The notes under the pieces: model-generated
What the model was told of the DNA's origin: nothing
Database searches by the model: none
The model's input: only the letters and a program-made list of their open reading frames with translations
Position numbers and translations under genes: made by a program
Shown: piece after piece, positions 28,947 through 37,221 of the stretch
Numbering within the stretch: position 1 is the first letter of the stretch
How the letters are laid out: each line of letters opens with the position of its first letter
Assembly (NCBI RefSeq): GCF_015265455.1
Contig: NZ_CP054492.1
Span: 558,001-622,000, forward strand
Length of the DNA stretch: 64,000 nucleotides
From: Candidatus Sulfurimonas baltica
GTDB taxonomy: Bacteria; Campylobacterota; Campylobacteria; Campylobacterales; Sulfurimonadaceae
Direction of reading: 5' to 3'

Positions 28947-31457
28947 TTAATTGCCTTTTGTTAATAATTGATAAATTTTTTCGACATTATTGCATATTTC
29001 GTTTTGTTTTTCCATTAAGAAGCTATCTCTAACCCTGTGCTTAGTGCTGTGAATTTTTGCTGTTACAATATTTATATGCAGCTGTTCAAAGCAGTTCATT
29101 ATATATGCTAACAGCCCTCTTTGGTTTTGTGTGTTTACAGCGAGTTCTGCATGTGTGAGTGAGTGCTCACAATCGATATTAATCTCATCTTTAGATATAT
29201 TTACATTTTTCAACTCTACATGTAGATTCATATCAAAAGCATTTTTAACAATCTCTTCTAGTTCAATCGCTTCATTTCCGCTAACGTTATGGATAAACTC
29301 TATTTTGAAATATTTAACTCCGTCAAAGAGTGTGAAAATCTCCATAGAGGCAACGTCAAGATGGCTTAAAGTTGCTAAGAGGTAACCAATGTTAAGCGGT
29401 ATTTTTCTATATATCTCTATGCTTAGGGATGTATTTGTATGTATTGAGTAGGCATATTCTTTGGTATTGTTTGCTTTTATGGCAATTTTAATTATGTCCA
29501 GTGGAGTGTGTTTAAAAAAGAAAAGATTAGATTCAACACGAAGCAGCTTATTTTGCAGAGGCTTTGGCAACTCTAAAAACTCTTGAACTTTTTGGACACG
29601 TTTTTCTATATTCATTCTTTTAGTTGCATCTGTTATTCTGCCGACATTTTGCGCTACTTCTAGGGCACTATTGTATAAATCACGAAGAAGTTTTGAGCTG
29701 AAGTTGTTGTAAACATCTACACCTACTCCGTTAATATCCGCATATGTTAATACATAGAGAAGTTTTAAATTTTTAACATCCTGAATATTTGACATAAATT
29801 TATATAGAACTTTTTCATTGTGAATATTTTGTTTAAAAGCAACACTGCTCATGGTTACATGTTGCTTCACCAATGTTATTGCTCTCTCAATAAGTTCATC
29901 TTTTATTTTTACTTTTTTCATAAAAGGGACTATAAGTTTTGCTCCAACTTCACTATGGTCTTGTTTTCTTCCTTTTCCTGTATCGTGAAAAAGGGTTACT
30001 ATTTTCACAAGCAGTTTTTCGTCATCGCTAAGCTCATCATATAGACTCTGAATAAAAGGCTCTCTAATGCTTTCTAATGCCTGAACACATTTAAGGGAAT
30101 GTATGTCTACTGGATACTGATGGTATCCGTCAAACTGCGGCAAGTGAAGAACTTTTTTAAAGTTTAAAAATAGGTGGTGAAGTATTCCCGCATCATAAAA
30201 CAATTTTAAAAAACAGTACATGTGCTGTTTTTTAAAAAGTTCTTTTAATAGTGAATAGGTCTTTGAATTCAGCGGATGAGATATTTTTGTATAAGTGAGT
30301 TGGTTTAAAAATCCGGCATCAAAGTGGTAGAACTTATCCGGAAGTGATACTAAAATTTCCAAAAGAGAGTTGATAGGTTGTATTTTTAAGTGATATGAAG
30401 CATAGATTCTGTCGTCAAGTGCGTATATACCCATGCTAATGCGGTTTTTTCTAAATTTTGCCACTAATGAGATGTCGGTGATAAAAACACGAACCATTTT
30501 TTTAACAAAGATTTGAGTAAAGTTACTGATTCTCCATTGCGCCTCAAGAACTTTTGTTGCCATTTTCTGCTGGTTGTTAAATCCAAGCATACGACTCACT
30601 TGAGGAATGTGTTCCAACAAAAGCCTGTCCTCCTGTTTTTTGGCAATAAGATGCAGGGCACTCCTTACTCTAAAAAGTAGCTCCAGTGCAATTCTGTAAT
30701 CTCTGTACTCATCTTCGGAATAGACAACTCCGGTTAAATCTTTTAAGCTTGTTACCCCATATATAGTCTGCGCAACCCAAAAAATAAGGTTTGCGTCGCG
30801 GAGTCCGCCTACACTCTCTTTTATGTTCGGCTGCATAGAGTTTGGATATTTTTTGCGTCTTATTTGCGCCTCTTCAATCTTTGCCAGTATAAAACCTTTT
30901 TGGTTATGAAGCCTGATTCTGTTAAGTTCTTTTGTCGTTGCATGCCAGGCAAAGTTTGAACCTGTTACAAATCTGGCTTCCATAAGCGAGGTTCTGATTG
31001 TAACATCTTCATTGCTGGCTCTAAAGAGATCGCCGATTTCGTGAACTCTATGCCCTAGTTTTAGTCCCGAATCGAGCGCTAGATAAAAAAGTTTTTCTAT
31101 AATGAGTTCGCTGTTAAATCCATCAACTTTCTCATAAACGATAAGCAAATCAATATCGCTATGGACGCATAACTGCTCTCTTCCGTAGCTTCCCAGGGCA
31201 ACGATGGCTATAGGGATTGAGCTTCGCATAGGTATATAGTTTCCAAATACCCTTCTTAAAACTGTTTTATACATTAAAGAGAGAATAGAATCCAGTTTTT
31301 TTGAATGGCGAACTAAAAAATCTTTCCCTTGACTCTTTTCAAATAGCCCACTCAAAGATGTTTTATATTCATTTATGTAGGATTTAAAAAGTTTTGAAAG
31401 CTCAAAATCACTGCCGTTTTTTTCTATAATATCTTCAATCTGTAGCACTATGTCCAA
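28947..31457 (-). CDS. glnD: Bifunctional PII uridylyltransferase / uridylyl-removing enzyme
   Basis: This 836-residue nitrogen sensor modifies PII protein according to glutamine level. The nucleotidyltransferase domain has GSYGREQLCVHSDIDLL (about 88-105), the HD hydrolase domain has TLFHDTGKGRKQDHSEVG (about 470-490), and the C-terminal about 170 residues form two ACT-type domains for glutamine sensing. All four GlnD parts are present at near-normal length. It is upstream of and contiguous with glmS, a glutamine-consuming enzyme, a sensible though not universal pairing. The PII gene itself is not in the window. Confidence 0.92.
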   Translation of the reverse strand: MDIVLQIEDIIEKNGSDFELSKLFKSYINEYKTSLSGLFEKSQGKDFLVRHSKKLDSILSLMYKTVLRRVFGNYIPMRSSIPIAIVALGSYGREQLCVHSDIDLLIVYEKVDGFNSELIIEKLFYLALDSGLKLGHRVHEIGDLFRASNEDVTIRTSLMEARFVTGSNFAWHATTKELNRIRLHNQKGFILAKIEEAQIRRKKYPNSMQPNIKESVGGLRDANLIFWVAQTIYGVTSLKDLTGVVYSEDEYRDYRIALELLFRVRSALHLIAKKQEDRLLLEHIPQVSRMLGFNNQQKMATKVLEAQWRISNFTQIFVKKMVRVFITDISLVAKFRKNRISMGIYALDDRIYASYHLKIQPINSLLEILVSLPDKFYHFDAGFLNQLTYTKISHPLNSKTYSLLKELFKKQHMYCFLKLFYDAGILHHLFLNFKKVLHLPQFDGYHQYPVDIHSLKCVQALESIREPFIQSLYDELSDDEKLLVKIVTLFHDTGKGRKQDHSEVGAKLIVPFMKKVKIKDELIERAITLVKQHVTMSSVAFKQNIHNEKVLYKFMSNIQDVKNLKLLYVLTYADINGVGVDVYNNFSSKLLRDLYNSALEVAQNVGRITDATKRMNIEKRVQKVQEFLELPKPLQNKLLRVESNLFFFKHTPLDIIKIAIKANNTKEYAYSIHTNTSLSIEIYRKIPLNIGYLLATLSHLDVASMEIFTLFDGVKYFKIEFIHNVSGNEAIELEEIVKNAFDMNLHVELKNVNISKDEINIDCEHSLTHAELAVNTQNQRGLLAYIMNCFEQLHINIVTAKIHSTKHRVRDSFLMEKQNEICNNVEKIYQLLTKGN

Positions 31458-31507
31458 ATGTGGTATCCTAATTTTTTTACTATTATAATCAAATTCAATT
31501 AATTTGA

Positions 31508-31513
31508 TATAAT
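31508..31513 (+). promoter_or_regulatory. Candidate -10 element for the lsrG-lsrK-metK run
   Basis: TATAAT in a TTGATATAATC context lies 46 bp before the ATG at 31554, in the only sizeable gap before a long run of close plus-strand genes. AAGGA at 31541-31545 is the ribosome site. No confident -35 was seen. Confidence 0.5.
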
Positions 31514-31553
31514 CTCTGCGATTAAATATTAGACAAAATTAAGGAACACTATT

Positions 31554-31841
31554 ATGAGTATAACAAAAAGAGTAACTTTTATTGCAAAAGAGGGGAGTGA
31601 AGCTAAAATGAAAGAGCTTTTAACAGCTATGGTAGCACCATCGAAGGTAGAGGATGGATGTATCTTTTATGACATTTTTGTATATGAAAATAACCCAAGA
31701 AAATTTATGGCTGTAGAGAGCTGGAGAGATGAAAAAGCTCTGGACGGACATAAAGCAACAGAACATTATGCTGTTTACAAAAGCAGTTATGAGCCATATT
31801 GTGAAAAAAAATACAGTGACGAATTAGAAATTTTAGGCTAA
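31554..31841 (+). CDS. lsrG: LsrG-like antibiotic-biosynthesis-monooxygenase (ABM) family protein
   Basis: This 95-residue protein has the ABM fold pattern: an N-terminal strand KRVTFIAKEGSEAKMKELL, DGCIFYDIFVYENNPRKFM, and ESWRDEKALDGHKATEHY with the conserved Trp and His. ABM proteins include YgiN-type quinol monooxygenases and LsrG, which isomerises phospho-AI-2. The LsrG reading is favoured because the next gene, four bases downstream, is a close LsrK match. On sequence alone YgiN is equally possible. The start follows AAGGA with eight-base spacing. Confidence 0.7.
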   Translation: MSITKRVTFIAKEGSEAKMKELLTAMVAPSKVEDGCIFYDIFVYENNPRKFMAVESWRDEKALDGHKATEHYAVYKSSYEPYCEKKYSDELEILG

Positions 31842-31845
31842 TAAT

Positions 31846-33408
31846 TTGAGCTACTTAATGGCCATAGATGCCGGGACCGGAAGCATAAGGGCGGTAATAT
31901 TTGATACCAAAGGGAACCAGATAAGTTCCGCTCAAAAAGAGTGGAGCCATTTAGAAGAACCAAATGTGCCAAACAGTATGAGTTTTGATTTTGATAAAAA
32001 CTGGCTCCTTACATGTAGCTGCATAAAAGAGTCGCTAGCCGGTGCAAATTTAAACGGCGATGATATTCTGGCTCTTAGTGCAACGAGCATGCGTGAGGGG
32101 ATTGTCCTTTATGATAAAGAGGGCAGAGAGTTGTGGGCTGTCGCAAATGTTGACGCAAGGGCTGACAAAGAGGTTCGGTATCTAAAAGAGAATTTCGCAG
32201 GAATTGAAGAGGAGTTTTACCAAAAGTCGGGACAAACCTTTGCTTTGGGTGCGCTTCCACGAATTATGTGGCTTAAGAACAATCGACCTGAAGTTTACGA
32301 AAAAGTTGCAAATATCTCAATGATTGGTGATTGGATTTTGGCTCGTTTAAGCGGAGTGATTGCGACTGATCCAAGTAACGGCGGAACTACAGGGATATTC
32401 TCTTTAAAAAATCGAGACTGGGTACCTGAGATGGCTAAAATGGTTGGAATTAAAGATGATATATTTCCTAAAACTTTGGAAGTCGGAACTCTTATGGGAA
32501 GTGTTACAAAAGAGGCTTCACATGTAACAGGATTATCAACCGACACAAAAGTAGTTATGGGTGGTGGCGATGTACAGCTTGGCTCTGCCGGATTAGGTGT
32601 TGTCGAACTTTGGCAGGTGGCAATTTTAGGCGGTTCGTTCTGGCAGCAGGTTGTAAATATAAAGAGTGATACTAAAGTACCCGATGATATGAGCATAAGA
32701 GTAAATCCACATGTTATCCCTAACCAGTCCCAAGCCGAAGGGATTACATTTTTCAGCGGTTTGGTAATGAGATGGTTTAGAGATGCTTTTTGTGATATGG
32801 AAAAACTTGAGGCGAAAGAGCAAGGTTTGGATGTATACACTATTTTAGAGCAAAAGGCCAAAGATGTTCCAGTAGGCTCGTACGGAATTTTACCTATTTT
32901 CTCAGATAGTATGAAGTATGGGAAGTGGTATCACGCAGCTCCTAGTTTTTTAAACCTTACTCTTGACCCTGAAGTTTGCAACCGCGCATCAATGTTCAGA
33001 AGTTTGCAAGAAAACGCTGCTATAGTCTCAAGCATAAATCTTGACAAGATTAGAGAGTTTACAAACATAACAATCGACGAAATAGTTTTTGCCGGCGGTG
33101 CAAGCAAAGGGGAACTCTGGTCTCAAATAGTTGCAGATGTAACTGGATGCAGAGTTAAGATTCCACGTGTCACAGAAGCAACAGCTTTAGGTGCAGCGAT
33201 GGCTGCGGGAGTCGGTGCAGGAGTATATGAAAGTATAGCCAGTGCGGCAAAAAAATTGGTTGTGTGGGACAAAGTTTACGAGCCGAATATGGCAAATAAA
33301 AAAGTGTATGATGATATAAAATTTAAATGGCAAACTGCATATGAAGCACAATTAAAGTTGGTTGATGATAATATCACGTCTTCAATGTGGAGAGCACCTG
33401 GTTTGTAG
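31846..33408 (+). CDS. lsrK: Autoinducer-2 kinase LsrK (FGGY sugar kinase family)
   Basis: This 520-residue kinase would phosphorylate the quorum-sensing signal AI-2 (DPD) in the cytoplasm, trapping and inactivating it. It matches my memory of enteric LsrK from end to end: LMAIDAGTGSIRAVIFD at the start, SMREGIVLYDKEGRELWAVA, DARADKEVRYLKE, GGGDVQLGSAGLGV, RVNPHVIP, MRWFRDAFC, KYGKWYHAAPSFLNL, and TSSMWRAPGL at the end. The start is a TTG four bases after the LsrG-like stop, consistent with coupled translation. The Lsr transporter, LsrR and LsrF are absent here, and metK follows directly. Confidence 0.9.
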   Translation: MSYLMAIDAGTGSIRAVIFDTKGNQISSAQKEWSHLEEPNVPNSMSFDFDKNWLLTCSCIKESLAGANLNGDDILALSATSMREGIVLYDKEGRELWAVANVDARADKEVRYLKENFAGIEEEFYQKSGQTFALGALPRIMWLKNNRPEVYEKVANISMIGDWILARLSGVIATDPSNGGTTGIFSLKNRDWVPEMAKMVGIKDDIFPKTLEVGTLMGSVTKEASHVTGLSTDTKVVMGGGDVQLGSAGLGVVELWQVAILGGSFWQQVVNIKSDTKVPDDMSIRVNPHVIPNQSQAEGITFFSGLVMRWFRDAFCDMEKLEAKEQGLDVYTILEQKAKDVPVGSYGILPIFSDSMKYGKWYHAAPSFLNLTLDPEVCNRASMFRSLQENAAIVSSINLDKIREFTNITIDEIVFAGGASKGELWSQIVADVTGCRVKIPRVTEATALGAAMAAGVGAGVYESIASAAKKLVVWDKVYEPNMANKKVYDDIKFKWQTAYEAQLKLVDDNITSSMWRAPGL

Positions 33409-33435
33409 CCAAAATTAAAAGGTGTTTTCTGAACT

Positions 33436-33461
33436 AGTCTATCTGGATATTCAGATGGACT
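33436..33461 (+). other. Hairpin in the lsrK-metK gap
   Basis: AGTCTATCTG (33436-33445) can pair with CAGATGGACT (33452-33461), giving ten pairs with one U-G, around the loop GATATT. No T-run follows, so it is not a normal terminator. It ends 21 bp before the metK ATG and could affect RNA stability or metK translation. Confidence 0.5.
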
Positions 33462-33482
33462 GATAATAATTCAAGGAATAAA

Positions 33483-34682
33483 ATGTATTTATTTACAAGT
33501 GAAGTAGTTAGCCCTGGGCATCCGGATAAAGTAGCAGATATAATTGCAGATAGTATAGTTGATAAGCTAATTATTGGTGATCCAAAGTCAAGAGTAGCAT
33601 CGGAAGTATTTGTTGCAGGTAAGCATGTAATTATCGGTGGTGAAGTTACATCAAAGACTAAAGTTTCTATTGAGGATTATAAAAAAATCGCAATAGATGC
33701 TCTTATAAAAATTGGTTATGACGGAAATAAAAACTTTACTCATAAAGAGTGTCTGTATCCTGAAGATGTAGATGTGCAGGTGCTTTTAAATCGTCAAAGC
33801 CCGGATATCAATCAAGGTGTAGACCAAGAAGATGGCGAGACTGGTGCCGGCGATCAGGGTATTATGTTTGGTTACGCCGATATTGAGACAAATAACTTTA
33901 TGCCAAGTGCGATTACTTACGCAAGAATGCTGATGGAAAAAGTTTATCACTACGCTTTAGCTCATCCACACAAACTAGGCGTTGATATTAAAACTCAGGT
34001 GACGATGGATTACGGGATAAAAGCAAACTTTGAAGAGTGTGAACCAAAAAAGATTCATACAATCGTAGTTTCAGCTCCATGTGTCTCTACTATGAATATT
34101 GAGACTGTACGTGAGCTTATCTTAGACCTAATTATTGACACTGGCTTGCCTAAAAATCTTTTTAATCCTCATGATTGTATTATTCACATCAACCCAACAG
34201 GAAAGTATGTTTCTCACTCTCCGCTTCACGATAGCGGTTTAACTGGTAGAAAGCTGATAGTTGATAGTTTTGGCGGATATGCACCAATCGGCGGAGGGGC
34301 ACAAAGCTCAAAAGATTACACAAAGGTTGACAGAAGCGGACTTTATGCAGGGCGTTATATCGCTAAACATATTGTTGCAGCGGGTTTAGCTAAAAAAGCT
34401 ATAGTGCAGTTATCTTATGCGATTGGTGTTGCAAAACCGACTTCTGTTGCAGTCGATACATGTGGAACGGTTATAGACGGACTTGACGATGATAAATTAT
34501 CTGCTTTTGTTCAGGACAACTTCTCTTTGACTCCAAATTGGATTACAAAGAAGTTTGCTCTTGACAAGCCAAGCGAAGAGACTTTTCTTTATGCAGATGT
34601 TGCAGCTCGCGGACAAGTTGGTCAAAGTGATTACCCATGGGAAAAACTTGACGAACTTGAAAAATTCGAGGCTCTAAAATAA
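33483..34682 (+). CDS. metK: S-adenosylmethionine synthetase
   Basis: This 399-residue enzyme makes SAM from methionine and ATP. It has the N-terminal SEVVSPGHPDKVADIIAD with the catalytic histidine and lysine, GAGDQGIMFGYA, the PTGKYVSHSPLHDSGLTGRK region, and GGGAQSSKDYTKVDRSGLY with the phosphate-binding loop. Length is normal. The start follows a CAAGGA ribosome site. It lies between AI-2 degradation genes and the radical SAM enzyme mqnE; SAM is both the ultimate source of AI-2 and the MqnE cofactor. Confidence 0.96.
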   Translation: MYLFTSEVVSPGHPDKVADIIADSIVDKLIIGDPKSRVASEVFVAGKHVIIGGEVTSKTKVSIEDYKKIAIDALIKIGYDGNKNFTHKECLYPEDVDVQVLLNRQSPDINQGVDQEDGETGAGDQGIMFGYADIETNNFMPSAITYARMLMEKVYHYALAHPHKLGVDIKTQVTMDYGIKANFEECEPKKIHTIVVSAPCVSTMNIETVRELILDLIIDTGLPKNLFNPHDCIIHINPTGKYVSHSPLHDSGLTGRKLIVDSFGGYAPIGGGAQSSKDYTKVDRSGLYAGRYIAKHIVAAGLAKKAIVQLSYAIGVAKPTSVAVDTCGTVIDGLDDDKLSAFVQDNFSLTPNWITKKFALDKPSEETFLYADVAARGQVGQSDYPWEKLDELEKFEALK

Positions 34683-34699
34683 ATTAAACATAGCTCAAG

Positions 34700-35317
34700 G
34701 TGTCAATTTTGCAGTACACAGTATTTTTGGATATTATTGGCACAATAGCTTTTGCTCTCTCTGGTTATATATTAGCAGCAAAAGCGAAGTATGACATTTT
34801 AGGGATTCTAGTAATTGCATTTATCACCGCTTTTGGCGGTGGAGTTGTTAGAGATTTGCTAGTTGACAGAATGCCATATATATTTCACAAGACATATCCG
34901 ATTACGATTGTAGTTATTACGATTATTGCTGCATATATATTTAAACTGCATAAAAACACTACGCTGACACACAATTTTGTTTTTATAATTAGTGACAGCA
35001 TAGGACTTAGTATATTTGCTTTTACCGGTGCCATAGTTGCTTTGGAGTCTGGTTTTAATTTAGCAGGTATAATGTTTTTGTCTTTTTTAACTGCTGTCGG
35101 CGGCGGTATTATCAGAGACATGATTATGAACAAGGTCCCTTTTGTTTTAAAAAACGATTTTTATGGAACAGTCGCTTTTATCTTGGGTTTTTTAGTCTGG
35201 TTACTCTCAACCTTAAACCTGCTAAATTCACTCTCTACGATAATACTTTTGATTTTTGGAGTCATTATGAGATTGATGGCAATAAAATTTAAGTGGAAAC
35301 TCCCTAAACTAATATGA
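34700..35317 (+). CDS. TRIC-type / UPF0126 (YicG-like) membrane protein
   Basis: This roughly 205-residue inner-membrane protein has two repeats of a three-helix unit plus a seventh helix, the layout of prokaryotic TRIC cation channels. Both repeats show the glycine-rich signature: ITAFGGGVVRDLL and LTAVGGGIIRDMI. The start is ambiguous: GTG at 34700, or TTG at 34709, which has AAGG eight bases upstream and gives MQYTVFLDIIG; I favour the latter. It overlaps mqnE by four bases. The physiological ion is not known from sequence. Confidence 0.88.
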   Translation: MSILQYTVFLDIIGTIAFALSGYILAAKAKYDILGILVIAFITAFGGGVVRDLLVDRMPYIFHKTYPITIVVITIIAAYIFKLHKNTTLTHNFVFIISDSIGLSIFAFTGAIVALESGFNLAGIMFLSFLTAVGGGIIRDMIMNKVPFVLKNDFYGTVAFILGFLVWLLSTLNLLNSLSTIILLIFGVIMRLMAIKFKWKLPKLI

Positions 35318-36393
35318 AAAAAGGCAATAAATTGAATATTAAAGAAAAAGTTTTAGCAAGAAAGCGAATAGATTTTGATGAAGCTTTAGCGCTTTATGAG
35401 ATGGATCTTTTTGAAATCGGTGAACTCGCAGATAAAATTAGACAAGAGAAACACGGTAAAAAGACATACTTTAATATAAACCGCCATATAAACCCTACAA
35501 ATGTATGTGCCGATGTTTGCAAGTTTTGCGCTTACAGTGCGACAAGAAAAAATCCAAATCAGTACACTATGAGTCATGATGAGATAATGGATGTTGTTAA
35601 AGATATTGACTCACGCGGCGCCAAAGAGGTTCATATAGTCTCAGCCCACAACCCCAACACAGGTTTAGATTGGTACTTGGAAATTTTTAAAAAGATTAAA
35701 ACCGCTTATCCGCATCTACATGTAAAGGCATTGACTGCTGCTGAGGTTGATTTTTTATCCCGTGAGTATGGTAAAAGTTATGATGAGATTATAGACCTTA
35801 TGGTTGAGAATGGTGTGGACTCTATGCCAGGAGGCGGTGCTGAGATTTTTGATGAGAAGGTTCGTGAGTATATCTGTAAAGGTAAGGTTACTTCGCAGCA
35901 GTGGCTGGACATACATGAAAAGTGGCATGGACGTGGTAAAAAGAGTAATGTTACTATGCTTTTTGGACATGTAGAGAGCAGAGCAAATCGCATAGACCAT
36001 ATGATGAGAATACGAGAGCTTCAGGATAAGACAGGCGGTTTTAACTGCTTTATTCCACTTGTGTATCAGACTGAAAACAACTACTTAAAAGTTGATAAAT
36101 TTATAACAGCAAATGAAATTTTAAAGACCATGGCTATTAGCCGTATAGTTTTGGATAATGTACCACATCTTAAAGCATACTGGGTTACATCAACTGTAAA
36201 TTTAGCCTTGGTTGCCCAAGAGTTCGGAGCAAATGATCTCGACGGTACAATAGAAAAAGAGTCTATAAACTCCGCTGCCGGAGCTGCAAGTGCAAATGGC
36301 GTTAAGCTTGAGGATTTTACCGCACTTATTAAAAACAGCGGTTTTATACCAGTTGAGAGAGACAGCGTTTACAATGAAATAAAAGCTTGGTAG
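35314..36393 (+). CDS. mqnE: Aminofutalosine synthase MqnE
   Basis: This 359-residue radical SAM enzyme joins a carboxyvinyl-oxybenzoate to SAM's adenosyl part, the second step of the futalosine route to menaquinone. The cluster-binding motif is CADVCKFCAY (about residues 66-75), preceded by NINRHINPTN. Also present are SAHNPNTGLDWYLE, VDSMPGGGAEIFDEKVRE and KSNVTMLFGHVES, all typical of MqnE rather than MqnC. Its start overlaps the stop of the TRIC-like gene (ATGA). A TTG slightly downstream is an alternative start. Confidence 0.92.
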   Translation: MKKGNKLNIKEKVLARKRIDFDEALALYEMDLFEIGELADKIRQEKHGKKTYFNINRHINPTNVCADVCKFCAYSATRKNPNQYTMSHDEIMDVVKDIDSRGAKEVHIVSAHNPNTGLDWYLEIFKKIKTAYPHLHVKALTAAEVDFLSREYGKSYDEIIDLMVENGVDSMPGGGAEIFDEKVREYICKGKVTSQQWLDIHEKWHGRGKKSNVTMLFGHVESRANRIDHMMRIRELQDKTGGFNCFIPLVYQTENNYLKVDKFITANEILKTMAISRIVLDNVPHLKAYWVTSTVNLALVAQEFGANDLDGTIEKESINSAAGAASANGVKLEDFTALIKNSGFIPVERDSVYNEIKAW

Positions 36394-36402
36394 CGGTAGA
36401 TT

Positions 36403-37221
36403 ATGGATATATCGGTTGTAATTCCAACTTATAACCGATATGAAGTTCTTCAAAGGGCTTTAGCTTCCGTTTACTCCCAAACTCATAAGCCAAAAGAGGT
36501 CATTGTTATAGATGATGGCTCTAATGATGAAACCTCACAAATCAAAAAATTGTTTCCACAAGTCAAATATATTTACCAAAAAAACACAGGTGTTTCAAGT
36601 GCAAGAAATTTGGGGATAAAAAACTCTACATGTAACTGGATTACATTTTTAGATTCCGACGATGAGTGGCATAAAGATAAATTAGCTCTACATGTGGAGT
36701 TCCATAAAAATAATAGAGATATTTTAATGAGTTACACGGACGAGAAGTGGATTAGAGACGGAATTGAAGTAAAAATACCTAAAAAGTTTCATAAGTTTGG
36801 CGGAGATATATTTGAAAAGTGTTTGTCTCACTGCATAATAGCCCCATCAGCTGCCATGATGCATATTGACTTGATAAACAGAGTTGGACTATTTGATGAG
36901 AGTTTAGAGGTTTGTGAAGATTATGAGATGTGGCTTAGAGTTACATGTAGAGATAAAGTTGGCTTGATAGATGAAAAACTCATTACCAAATATGGCAGAA
37001 GCGATGACCAGCTAAGTGTGAAGTTTTGGGGAATGGACAGATTTAGGGTGCAAGCTCTGGAGAAACTTTTGAGCTTGGAGTTACATTTAGAGCAAAAAAA
37101 CCTGCTAAGAGAAACTTTAGTAAAAAAATATAGCGTACTCCTAAAAGGGGCTATAAAATATGATAAAATGTTGGACATTGAAGAGTATAAAATTAAAATA
37201 GAGAGATACAGATTTGAATAA
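36403..37221 (+). CDS. Family 2 glycosyltransferase
   Basis: This 272-residue cytoplasmic GT-A enzyme starts ISVVIPTYNRYEVLQRALAS, has VIDDGSNDET (nucleotide binding) and the metal-binding FLDSDDEWHKDK, followed by acceptor-side residues CEDYEMWLR. It overlaps the next gene, pglB, by eight bases. That linkage suggests it adds a sugar to the lipid-linked glycan PglB transfers, though donor and acceptor cannot be read. It starts 10 bp after mqnE. Confidence 0.9.
   Translation: MDISVVIPTYNRYEVLQRALASVYSQTHKPKEVIVIDDGSNDETSQIKKLFPQVKYIYQKNTGVSSARNLGIKNSTCNWITFLDSDDEWHKDKLALHVEFHKNNRDILMSYTDEKWIRDGIEVKIPKKFHKFGGDIFEKCLSHCIIAPSAAMMHIDLINRVGLFDESLEVCEDYEMWLRVTCRDKVGLIDEKLITKYGRSDDQLSVKFWGMDRFRVQALEKLLSLELHLEQKNLLRETLVKKYSVLLKGAIKYDKMLDIEEYKIKIERYRFE

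Noticed and set aside
32295-32861. 188-codon open frame antisense to lsrK
   Set aside because: It lies wholly within the strongly matching LsrK coding region and shows only proline/serine-rich shadow sequence.
33409-33482. Possible SAM riboswitch upstream of metK
   Set aside because: The gap is only 74 bp, holds a single simple hairpin and shows no SAM aptamer consensus.
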